From: Pseudobutyrivibrio sp. UBA3626
GTDB taxonomy: Bacteria > Bacillota > Clostridia > Lachnospirales > Lachnospiraceae
Reading direction: 5' to 3'
Assembly: GCA_002373675.1 (NCBI GenBank)
Contig: DFLF01000013.1
Span: forward strand, 86,919 to 150,918
Length of the DNA stretch: 64,000 nt
Below the pieces are notes generated by a model that did no database searches, was not told where the DNA came from, and was given only the letters and a program-made list of their open reading frames with translations. Position 1 is the first letter of the stretch. Each line of letters begins with the position of its first letter. Of this stretch, positions 14,141 through 21,871 are shown piece by piece. The position numbers and the translations under genes were made by a program.

Positions 14141-15502
14141 ATGGAATCTCTTCACAAAAAATTAGAACAATATAGAGATAAAGATGTATATCCATTCCAT
14201 ATGCCAGGTCATAAGAGGCAATTAGATGGTGCATATAAGATAGACATTACTGAGATTGATGGATTTGATAATCTTAATAATCCTACAGGAATCATTAAGG
14301 ATTTGAACGAAGAAATTGCAAGAATGTATAATTCGAAGAAGAGCTATTTTACAGTAAATGGCTCAACCTGCGGAAATCTAAGTGCCATATCCGCAGTAGC
14401 AGACGCAGGGGACTATATAATAATTTCGAGAAATTGTCATAAAAGTGTATACAATGCAGCATTTCTTAGAAAGCTACATGTAGAATACATAATGCCTGAA
14501 ATGTATAATGATACTTTGATTGGTGAGGTTACTATAGATTCTGTAAGAGAAGCTGTACAAAGATTAGAAAAGTCAAGTATTGAGCCGAAGGCTGTAGTTA
14601 TTACAAGTCCAACTTATGAAGGAGTTGTATCGGATATACCTGCAATATCAGAATATCTTCATTCAAAGAAAATAGCATTAATTGTGGACTCGGCTCATGG
14701 AGCACATTTTCATTTCCATGAAGCATTTCCAAGAGATTACCTAGAACTAATAGATATTTGTATAATGAGTGCCCATAAGACGTTGCCGGTTCTCAATCAG
14801 GCAGCTATAGTCCATGTGAATTCTACCTTAGTTGATGCTGAAAATGTTAAGAGATATATTAGTATGTATCAGACAAGTTCTCCTAGTTATGTAATAATGG
14901 ATAGTATGAGTAGAGCCATAGAGTTACTTGGTGAGAATGATTTGCATAAGAATTATGTAAAATGCTTATACGATTTCTATGGGGAAACTTCGAGCTTAAA
15001 AGCCCTGTCAGTGGAACCTATATCTAATAATCGAGACATTAGTAAGGTTATAATATATACCAATGGATACTTAAAAGGTGAAGAGTTATGCCAGATATTA
15101 AGAAGTAAGTATCACCTTGAACTAGAGATGTGTAATAGAGAATATGCTCTTGCTATGACAAGTTGCATGGATACAGAGGATGGATTAAGAAGGCTATCAG
15201 GTGCTCTTACTGAAATTGATGGAGAGCTTGATATTTCTAAGAAGGACAAGAAAACTAATATGAGATTTCTTAGGGATCATACTAAGAGATTAGAATTATA
15301 TGAAGTGTCTAATAACTATGAAGAGTTACCTTATGAGAAGTGTGAAGGAAAGGTACTTGCAGAAACAATAATTGCTTATCCCCCTGGAATTCCTCTTATT
15401 GTATCAGGAGAAGTTATAGAGAAAGAAGACATAGATTACATTAGAGAAAACTATAATAGTATAGAAGGAATGCGAGATGGTATGATTCGCACTACCTTAT
15501 AG
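14141..15502 (+). CDS. Orn/Lys/Arg decarboxylase family protein (YaaO/SpeA-like)
   Basis: A 453-residue PLP enzyme of fold type I, the short Bacillota form lacking the N-terminal wing domain. Family marks are YPFHMPGHKR near residue 17, DSAHGAHFHF (about 182-191) with the aspartate that contacts the PLP ring, and SAHKTLPVLNQ with the PLP lysine at K213. The C-terminal part holds CEGKVLAETIIAYPPGIPLIVSGE, the usual end of the catalytic domain. The likely reaction is decarboxylation of arginine, lysine or ornithine to a polyamine precursor; the substrate cannot be told. It stands ahead of the guanylate-kinase-like gene and yaaR, as yaaO does near tmk and yaaR in Bacillus. Confidence 0.88.
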   Translation: MESLHKKLEQYRDKDVYPFHMPGHKRQLDGAYKIDITEIDGFDNLNNPTGIIKDLNEEIARMYNSKKSYFTVNGSTCGNLSAISAVADAGDYIIISRNCHKSVYNAAFLRKLHVEYIMPEMYNDTLIGEVTIDSVREAVQRLEKSSIEPKAVVITSPTYEGVVSDIPAISEYLHSKKIALIVDSAHGAHFHFHEAFPRDYLELIDICIMSAHKTLPVLNQAAIVHVNSTLVDAENVKRYISMYQTSSPSYVIMDSMSRAIELLGENDLHKNYVKCLYDFYGETSSLKALSVEPISNNRDISKVIIYTNGYLKGEELCQILRSKYHLELEMCNREYALAMTSCMDTEDGLRRLSGALTEIDGELDISKKDKKTNMRFLRDHTKRLELYEVSNNYEELPYEKCEGKVLAETIIAYPPGIPLIVSGEVIEKEDIDYIRENYNSIEGMRDGMIRTTL

Positions 15503-15516
15503 AATCAGGAGAAGAA

Positions 15517-16098
15517 ATGCTATATTGTATTATTGGTAAAAGTTCTACAGGAAAAGATACTATATTTAAGAAGCTTCTTGAAGAAAAAGAGCTTCATCTT
15601 GAAAATGTGGTTAGCTACACTACAAGACCAATTCGTGAGAATGAGGTTGATGGTGTGGAATATCATTTTGTAGACGAGAAAAGAAGAGATGAGCTAGAAA
15701 GAAGCGGGAAGATCATAGAGCTAAGGCGCTATAACACATGTTATGGGCCTTGGGATTATTTTACTGTGGATGATGACAATGTGTTAATTGATGAGAAGGA
15801 TTATATAATAATTGGAACACTAGAATCCTATGAAAAAATCCGAAAATACTACGGAAAAGAGCGTGTCTGTCCGATATATATAGAAGTAGAGGATGGTCTT
15901 AGACTGCAGCGAGCACTTGATCGAGAAAAGAAGCAGAAGAATCCAAAATACAATGAACTTTGTAGAAGGTTTCTTGCAGATGATGAGGATTTCTCAAAAG
16001 AAAAGCTTAATGCAGCAGGAGTTAAAAAAATATTTATTAACGACAGCATAAGTAAGACAGTAAATGAGATATCAGAGTACATAGAAGCTCACAGGTAG
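15517..16098 (+). CDS. Guanylate kinase-like P-loop protein
   Basis: A 193-residue protein with P-loop G7-K-S-S-T-G-K13-D (GKSSTGKDT) and the guanylate-kinase GMP-binding segment VSYTTRPIRENEVDGVEYHFVDE (about residues 32-54), followed by YNTCYGPWDYFTVDD. Guanylate kinases phosphorylate GMP to GDP. The T-T-R-P-x-R-x-x-E-x-D-G-x-x-Y-x-F signature is intact, so activity is plausible, although the long charged C-terminal lid differs from classic Gmk and a second gmk may exist elsewhere in the genome. It starts 14 bases after the decarboxylase and ends 9 bases before yaaR. Confidence 0.8.
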   Translation: MLYCIIGKSSTGKDTIFKKLLEEKELHLENVVSYTTRPIRENEVDGVEYHFVDEKRRDELERSGKIIELRRYNTCYGPWDYFTVDDDNVLIDEKDYIIIGTLESYEKIRKYYGKERVCPIYIEVEDGLRLQRALDREKKQKNPKYNELCRRFLADDEDFSKEKLNAAGVKKIFINDSISKTVNEISEYIEAHR

Positions 16099-16107
16099 GA
16101 GAATGCT

Positions 16108-16548
16108 ATGGATCTTAAGGTTAATAATGTAGCACCTGTTAATCAGGTAACGGAAACTGAACAAGTACAAAAGAGTGATGATACATTCAAGTTCACACTT
16201 GTGTCGAAGATAGATGATGCGAACTTAAAAGAAAAGCTCTCTGGGCTTATGGATCAAATCAATGATCAAGGTAATAAAATCGCTAAGCACATGGATATTT
16301 CTGACATGAAGAAGTATCGTGAGCTTGTTAAAGAGTTCATGAATGAGGTAGTTAACCGTTCTCATGAGTTTTCAAGAGAGAACTTCCTAGACAGAAAAGG
16401 TCGTCACAGAGTATATGGTATGATTCGCCAGGTTGATGATAATCTGGACAACCTGGCAAAAGAACTTGTTAAGGAAGAAAAGGACCACATTGCGATTCTA
16501 GGTCACATCGATGAGATACGTGGACTACTGCTTGATATTTCGACCTAG
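16108..16548 (+). CDS. yaaR: YaaR family protein (DUF327)
   Basis: A 146-residue soluble helical protein. Family features are the long helix LKEKLSGLMDQINDQGNKIAKHMDISDMKKYRELVKEFMNEVV and the conserved NRSHEFSRENFLDRKGRHRVYGMIRQVDDNLDNLAKELVKEEKDHIAILGHIDEIRGLLLD. The family function is unknown. In Bacillus and most Clostridia the gene is followed by holB; here about 7 kb of accessory DNA comes between. Confidence 0.9.
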   Translation: MDLKVNNVAPVNQVTETEQVQKSDDTFKFTLVSKIDDANLKEKLSGLMDQINDQGNKIAKHMDISDMKKYRELVKEFMNEVVNRSHEFSRENFLDRKGRHRVYGMIRQVDDNLDNLAKELVKEEKDHIAILGHIDEIRGLLLDIST

Positions 16549-16585
16549 AAAAAGAATATAGAATGTATATATGAAAATGTTATTA

Positions 16586-16610
16586 TCCCCACCGGTTGGT
16601 GGGGATTTTT
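16586..16610 (+). terminator. Terminator after yaaR
   Basis: TCCCCACC (16586-16593), loop GGTT, GGTGGGGA (16598-16605), TTTTT. Confidence 0.9.
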
Positions 16611-16615
16611 GTTTG

Positions 16616-16663
16616 TATCTTTCGCACTCCGCACATTTTGAGAAAATTATATCTTTCGCACTC
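16616..16663. repeat. Direct repeat of 14 bases at the left edge of the accessory insertion
   Basis: TATCTTTCGCACTC occurs at 16616-16629 and again at 16650-16663 (34-base period), between the yaaR terminator and the first accessory gene. Confidence 0.6.
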
Positions 16664-16790
16664 TGACATTATGGGTAAAGCAATTAAGAAATGTACAAAA
16701 AAATGAACATTAAATAATATAAGATGTAATCAGAAACAAGAAAAGAAACAAGCTTACAAAGGAAAATTTTAAGAATATAGGAGAAAAGAT

Positions 16791-17261
16791 ATGAAAAAGT
16801 TAAAAAAAGCAGAAGCGATAGAAATAGTAAAAAAAGGAAAAAGGAATTTGTTTAGTAGGAAGAGGATACAATTAAGCTTAATTTTGCTATGCGGTGGTAA
16901 ATGTTATGGTATTAAGGATTATAACGACGAAGAATACATTAAGTTGTTAAAGGCTATTAAGATGAGAAATAAGTCAAATCCAAGTAATGTATATGTTTTC
17001 TACACAACAAAAAGCAATGATGAAAAAGAATCGTTATGTGATAAGTATTTTGAAAACACGCAGAATATTTTATTAAACACTTGTGTAAATCTATGTGAGC
17101 AAATAGATTCTAATTATAAGGAGAATAAAATAGTCGTGGTAACTGATTATAATATTAATAGTTTTGCAAGGATTATTGAGTATATGCACAAAAGAATTAG
17201 AGATAAGTTAGGTCTTAAAATGGCTATAATAGATATTTATTTAATGAGATGGAAAATATAA
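16791..17261 (+). CDS. Orphan protein, accessory region
   Basis: A 156-residue basic protein with an alternating strand/helix pattern (RIQLSLILLCGGKCYGIKDY, SNVYVFYTTKSNDEKESLCDKYF, ENKIVVVTDYNINSFARIIEYMHKRIRDKLG, AIIDIYLM). Several hydrophobic strands followed by helices suggest a Rossmann-like or resolvase-like fold, but no catalytic motif is evident. Lys and Ile content is higher than in the housekeeping genes around. Ribosome site AGGAG. It is the first gene of the insertion. No family recognised. Confidence 0.6.
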   Translation: MKKLKKAEAIEIVKKGKRNLFSRKRIQLSLILLCGGKCYGIKDYNDEEYIKLLKAIKMRNKSNPSNVYVFYTTKSNDEKESLCDKYFENTQNILLNTCVNLCEQIDSNYKENKIVVVTDYNINSFARIIEYMHKRIRDKLGLKMAIIDIYLMRWKI

Positions 17262-17308
17262 AATGCTAATAAAGCAAATAAGGGAACTATTATCTGGGGA
17301 ATAAGATT

Positions 17309-17875
17309 ATGACGATAAAAAAGGGACATTTCGGTCAGATAATAACCACGAGAAAAAATATATTAGAGTATATAAAAGAGATAGAGTCAGACATAGTTGA
17401 AGGAATGGTGTTACTAATTTTTAGAGGACTAGAAGGGAGTGTTGATAATATTCGATTATACTCTGTCTGTTCAAAGATATACTTCTTAAGCAAACTAGTA
17501 TATTTTGGTGAAGGTGAGATAAAAAAACTTGAAGAGATTCAGTATATGAATAATCTTTTTAACCTTATGGAGTTAGAAATAGACGATGTTATAGAAATAT
17601 TAAGACTAAATAATTTCAAAACAGCTAATAGTAATCAATTAAAAGAAATATTGGATTGCTACAATATTCTTAAATTAATATGGTGCAGGGAAATAGCATG
17701 TCTTAATGAACAAATATATATATCGGAATTGGCATATGCATATGATTATGTTGTAAAGAGAAAGGGAAAACTACCCAAGCCGGAGTTTCAAGGAAAATGC
17801 AGTTTATTCCCTATTAATTATGAGAATTATAATTATGAAGAATCGTATATGAGTTATTTTAGTAATATAGACTGA
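17309..17875 (+). CDS. Orphan helical protein, accessory region
   Basis: A 188-residue protein starting MTIKKGHFGQIITTRKN, predicted mostly helical (IKEIESDIVEGMVLLIFRGLEGSVDNIRLYSVCSKIYFLSKLV; LMELEIDDVIEILRLNNF; LKEILDCYNILKLIW). The C-terminal quarter is Tyr/Asn-rich. No family or motif recognised. It follows the preceding orphan after 47 bases in the same direction. Confidence 0.6.
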   Translation: MTIKKGHFGQIITTRKNILEYIKEIESDIVEGMVLLIFRGLEGSVDNIRLYSVCSKIYFLSKLVYFGEGEIKKLEEIQYMNNLFNLMELEIDDVIEILRLNNFKTANSNQLKEILDCYNILKLIWCREIACLNEQIYISELAYAYDYVVKRKGKLPKPEFQGKCSLFPINYENYNYEESYMSYFSNID

Positions 17876-18002
17876 AAGCAAAATGCAGTCGTTAGATTAA
17901 AGTGCGAGTATCCGGAACGGAAGCCGGAGGATTCGGTATAAGGGATGTGTGGTATAATGGATTATGTAGTGAATTATGTTTCATAAAGAAGGGAGTATAG
18001 CA

Positions 18003-18683
18003 ATGGGAGAAAATAACAACAAACAAAACAAGTTAGATAATTTATTTGTAGAGTGGCAGGAATGGTGGGAAAGTAATGAATATAAAGATAAGACAAAGTA
18101 TTGTTTTAATGAGGATAATAAAGGACGAGAAGAATGGTTTTTCCCCGATGGCTTTTTAGGTAACAATAATGAGTGTGAGATACTGTTTATTTCAAAGGAA
18201 TCACATGAGGAAGAGGCGCCTGATAATGATGATTATACAGATTTTTGGATGAGAAGGATGGTAAGCGGTGAATATAAGGAAGTAATTATAGATGGGAAAA
18301 AAGTATCAGATCGAGGTGATAAACAAATCAAATATCCTCGATACCTGACAGCAATATACAATAAATTAAATAAAGATGTGGAAGATGATAATTATGTTGA
18401 GGATAAAGAAAATCAATTTAAAAAGCTATTTAATTGTGGATATATGAATTTAAATAAACATGGTGGAGGAAGTAGTATAGGGAATCATTTTAAAGAACTA
18501 GTTGAATCAGATAAAGAATTCATTAAAAAACAAATTGAGATAATGAGCCCAGCCCAAATAGTATTATTGGGCGCAAATTTATATAGAGATTTTTCTAAAA
18601 TAGGAATATTCGGCGATTACGATATATATGAAGTAAACCATCCATCAGTTGGAAGTTATAATATTATATTTAGAAATATATAG
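18003..18683 (+). CDS. Uracil-DNA glycosylase-fold protein (UDG-like superfamily)
   Basis: I place the start at ATG 18003 (ribosome site GGGAG seven bases upstream); an ATG 27 bases earlier has none. The 226-residue product has the superfamily order: CEILFISKESHEEEAP near residue 50 (motif A, the strand and loop that polarise water), GYMNLNKHGGGSS near 148-160, EIMSPAQIVLLGANLYRDF and VNHPSVGSY near the end (HPS of motif B). Active UDGs usually have G-E/D-x-P-G in motif A; here it is S-K-E-S-H, so base-excision activity is uncertain. A TATAAT box lies at 17953-17958. Similar proteins occur in mobile and defence-type gene sets, which fits the neighbouring WYL and AAA+ genes. Confidence 0.6.
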   Translation: MGENNNKQNKLDNLFVEWQEWWESNEYKDKTKYCFNEDNKGREEWFFPDGFLGNNNECEILFISKESHEEEAPDNDDYTDFWMRRMVSGEYKEVIIDGKKVSDRGDKQIKYPRYLTAIYNKLNKDVEDDNYVEDKENQFKKLFNCGYMNLNKHGGGSSIGNHFKELVESDKEFIKKQIEIMSPAQIVLLGANLYRDFSKIGIFGDYDIYEVNHPSVGSYNIIFRNI

Positions 18684-18722
18684 ATAGTTTATAAGTAAAA
18701 ATGTTTAGAAAGGAATCCCATA

Positions 18723-19706
18723 ATGTACGCAACCGGTAACAAGAAAATGCTCAACATGTTGATACTAGAAATATTACGAAAATACACTGACGAAGAGCAT
18801 TCACTTACACAACAAGAAATACTTAAGCTTCTAAAGCAGAACTATGGAATGGAGTGTGACCGCCGTTCTGTTAAGAACAATGTCTTGTCGCTTAAGGAAA
18901 TGGGATATGATATTTCGATGGAGAAAGGATATCGTCTTCTTTCCAGAGAATTTGACGATGTGGATCTTCGTATTTTAATAGATAGCGTACTATTTTCGAA
19001 GTCTATTTCCACAAAACAGGCTAAAGACATAGTGAATAGACTTAGAGATATGGGGAGTAATTATTTCAGTGCAAAAGTAAATCATGTCAGCAATCTTCCG
19101 GAGCTTAACAGGACAGATAATAAGCAGGCGATGTACACGCTTGATACGATTAATGATGCTATATCATCAAAGAAGAAGATCGAATTTACCTATAATGAAA
19201 TGAAAACCGACTTCAAAATGCATCCTAAACGCGAAGAGAAATATATTGTTAATCCGTACCAAATAGTCGCAAATAATGGTAAGTTCTATTTAATAGCAAA
19301 TTATGATAAATATGACAATGTTGCACATTTTAGAATCGACAGAATGACAGATGTCGAAATGCTCGATGAAAAGGTTAAACCAATGAAGCAGGTTAAAGGA
19401 CTTGAGAAAGGGCTAGACTTACCAAAGCATATGGCTGAACACATATATATGTTTAGCGGAGAAAGTATACCAATTCGTCTTAAAACCACCGCTAATATGA
19501 TGTCGGAGTTGGTCGATTGGTTTGGAAAAGACTTTACCATCCTTAAAAAAGAAGATGAAGACATAACAATTAGGCTTAAGTGTAATTATGAAGCAATGAG
19601 ATTCTGGGCGCTTCAATATGGACCATATGTGGAAGTATTGTCGCCGGATAATCTGAGAAATCAGATCAAAGAAGATGTAAAGAAAATGCTGGAAAAATAC
19701 AAGTAA
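18723..19706 (+). CDS. WYL-domain transcriptional regulator
   Basis: A 327-residue regulator. Residues 1-80 form a winged helix (MLILEILRKYTDEEHSLTQQEILKLLKQNYGMECDRRSVKNNVLSLKEMGYDI). A WYL domain follows at about 135-240 (IEFTYNE, HPKREEKYIVNPYQIVANNGKFYLIANYD, then VAHFRIDRMTDVEML), with F in place of the name-giving W, and then the WCX C-terminal segment. Such regulators bind nucleotide or nucleic-acid ligands and often control defence or DNA-damage genes. It lies 12 bases before the AAA+ gene and probably forms an operon with it. Ribosome site AAAGGA. Confidence 0.88.
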   Translation: MYATGNKKMLNMLILEILRKYTDEEHSLTQQEILKLLKQNYGMECDRRSVKNNVLSLKEMGYDISMEKGYRLLSREFDDVDLRILIDSVLFSKSISTKQAKDIVNRLRDMGSNYFSAKVNHVSNLPELNRTDNKQAMYTLDTINDAISSKKKIEFTYNEMKTDFKMHPKREEKYIVNPYQIVANNGKFYLIANYDKYDNVAHFRIDRMTDVEMLDEKVKPMKQVKGLEKGLDLPKHMAEHIYMFSGESIPIRLKTTANMMSELVDWFGKDFTILKKEDEDITIRLKCNYEAMRFWALQYGPYVEVLSPDNLRNQIKEDVKKMLEKYK

Positions 19707-19718
19707 GGGGGATTTCTT

Positions 19719-21758
19719 ATGAGATTCTTAGCATTTAATCTCGAAACTAATGTAGATAAATCAGAATTAAAAAGCTACGGAAAACATGAAGAAAGCTATG
19801 ATTATTTATTCGAAAAACGATATGCAAAGTCTCTATCTTTAAGCTGTGAAAAATACACTGAAGAATTAGATTATAAGATATTTATTTTCCTTTATGGATT
19901 GGCATTTAACGCTTGCAGACTTTGTATGCTTATCACAGAGAATGTAGATTTCGAGGAAATAATACGAGATATATTCGATGATGAGGGATTAGAAATTAAA
20001 AATTTAAACGGCCGTGAAATAACCATAAGTATGTTTGCGAGAATGCTTAGCGATGCAGAATTTAATGACTATCTTAGCAATAAACGCGATGTTATTGAAG
20101 AAGAATATGGTATTTATGAACTGATGTGCGGAAGACCATTTGAACGATTTGTCTCGTATGAGGAAAAGATAATTAGGAGAAAGGAAAGGGAAGAGATATA
20201 TTGTTCTGCAAATAGATGTGCAACAAAAAAGCTATTATCGGAGGAGCTTAATCGCATATTTTTAGATAAAACAAAAAAGAAAGCTTATGGTCATCCAGTT
20301 CAATACATGATAGAAAGCAATGACAGAAGAACTATTAATGAAACTGTAATTGCTATTATTCAGTCACTATATGCTGTTGGTCGAATAGAGAATCAAAGAT
20401 ATTGCGAAGTTAGATTTGACAGAAGATGGGGTTTTGAAATGGGTAAGATTCTGCCTTTATTCAATAGTTGTATAGGTGGAACCATAGTAGTATCGTTTGA
20501 TGGAAAAAAGCAAGATGATTCAGACATATCATATAGCGATTATAATTTCCTGGATAGTCTTTGTAAGGTGATGAGGCGATACTCTAAAGAGGTTCTAACC
20601 ATCATATGTTTACCTCGTGAGAATAAGTATTTTAAGAAAAAAATCCATGAAAATATGGTCAACATTACATATGTTGAAATAAAAGAGGATGAGATATGTG
20701 GTGACGAGATAGATGCGTATTTTAAGGATAAGGCTAAAGAAAACAACATTAGAGTTGATAAAAAACTATCAGCATGTATTGATAAGGAGAAGGGATACGA
20801 TGTATCGACGCTTAATGAAATATTTGATGAATGGTATATGAAAAAGCTAAAGACTTCTATTTATAGCCAATACAGAGAGTTTTCAACCGTAGAAAAAAGT
20901 ATTAAAAAAGAACAGCCTGTAAGCTCAGCATATGATAAATTAGAGTCGATGGTAGGTCTTGATTCCGCAAAAAAGATTATATATCGAGCGCTCGATAATT
21001 ATAAGGCACAAGTAATTTTTAGAGACAAAGGGATTAAGAAAGAGACCTATTGTAATCATATGATATTTACCGGTAATCCCGGCACTGCAAAAACAACGGT
21101 AGCAAGGCTATTTGCAAGGATACTTAAAGACTATAAAGTTCTTTCCATAGGTCATATTATAGAAGTGGGAAGAGGAGATCTTGTCGGAAAATATGTAGGT
21201 TGGACAGCAAAGATAATAAAAGAAAAATTCAAAGATGCAAAGGGTGGAATACTATTCATTGATGAAGCATATTCTCTTGTGGATGATAGGAATGGTTCGT
21301 TTGGTGACGAGGCAATTAATACCGTTGTGCAGGAAATGGAGAATCATAGAGAAGACGTTATCGTAATATTTGCAGGATATCCTGACAAGATGGAGGAATT
21401 TCTTAATAAGAATCCGGGTCTTCGTTCCCGCATAGCACACCATATACATTTTGAAGATTATTCGTTAGAGGAGCTTTCTGAGATAGCACGTCATATTGCC
21501 AAAGAAAAAGAGCTTGTAATAGATGACGACGCTATGAATAAAGTAAGAGATATAATTGAGAATAATATGAGTCAGAAGGATTTTGGCAATGGACGGTTTG
21601 TTAGAAATCTGATTGAAAGAGCTAAAGTAGCACATAACAGCAGACTTGTTCATTTGGATTATGACGAAGTAACAGTTGATGATGTTAAAACAATTCGTGC
21701 TGAGGATATAGAAACACCTGAAGTTTACACACAAACTGCAAGGGTGATAGGGTTTTAG
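19719..21758 (+). CDS. SpoVK/CbbX-type AAA+ ATPase with large novel N-terminus
   Basis: A 679-residue protein. The C-terminal AAA+ module (about 405-650) shows LESMVGLDSAKKII, Walker A GNPGTAKT (452-459; A replaces the usual third G), Walker B ILFIDEAYSL (about 511-520), sensor/arginine-finger region GLRSRIAHHIHFEDYSLEEL and a lid GNGRFVRNLIERAKVAHNSR, all typical of the CbbX/SpoVK group, which remodel partner proteins as hexamers. The first 400 residues have no recognisable domain. They contain GGTIVVSFDGKK...VMRRYSKEVLTIICLPRE, reminiscent of an inactive ATPase or receiver-like fold. It is coupled to the WYL regulator upstream. A hairpin at 21791-21820 follows. Confidence 0.8.
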   Translation: MRFLAFNLETNVDKSELKSYGKHEESYDYLFEKRYAKSLSLSCEKYTEELDYKIFIFLYGLAFNACRLCMLITENVDFEEIIRDIFDDEGLEIKNLNGREITISMFARMLSDAEFNDYLSNKRDVIEEEYGIYELMCGRPFERFVSYEEKIIRRKEREEIYCSANRCATKKLLSEELNRIFLDKTKKKAYGHPVQYMIESNDRRTINETVIAIIQSLYAVGRIENQRYCEVRFDRRWGFEMGKILPLFNSCIGGTIVVSFDGKKQDDSDISYSDYNFLDSLCKVMRRYSKEVLTIICLPRENKYFKKKIHENMVNITYVEIKEDEICGDEIDAYFKDKAKENNIRVDKKLSACIDKEKGYDVSTLNEIFDEWYMKKLKTSIYSQYREFSTVEKSIKKEQPVSSAYDKLESMVGLDSAKKIIYRALDNYKAQVIFRDKGIKKETYCNHMIFTGNPGTAKTTVARLFARILKDYKVLSIGHIIEVGRGDLVGKYVGWTAKIIKEKFKDAKGGILFIDEAYSLVDDRNGSFGDEAINTVVQEMENHREDVIVIFAGYPDKMEEFLNKNPGLRSRIAHHIHFEDYSLEELSEIARHIAKEKELVIDDDAMNKVRDIIENNMSQKDFGNGRFVRNLIERAKVAHNSRLVHLDYDEVTVDDVKTIRAEDIETPEVYTQTARVIGF

Positions 21759-21790
21759 AGAGATCAGTCAGAAAAAATGTTAAAAATGTT

Positions 21791-21827
21791 AAGGGATGTG
21801 CAAAATAATGCACATCCCTTTTGTTAT
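21791..21827 (+). terminator. Terminator after the AAA+ gene
   Basis: AAGGGATGTGC (21791-21801) pairs with GCACATCCCTT (21810-21820), followed by TTTGTTATT. Confidence 0.75.
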
Positions 21828-21871
21828 TATTTAATAACGTAGAAAGAATTATAGTAAAGGAGGAGAATACA

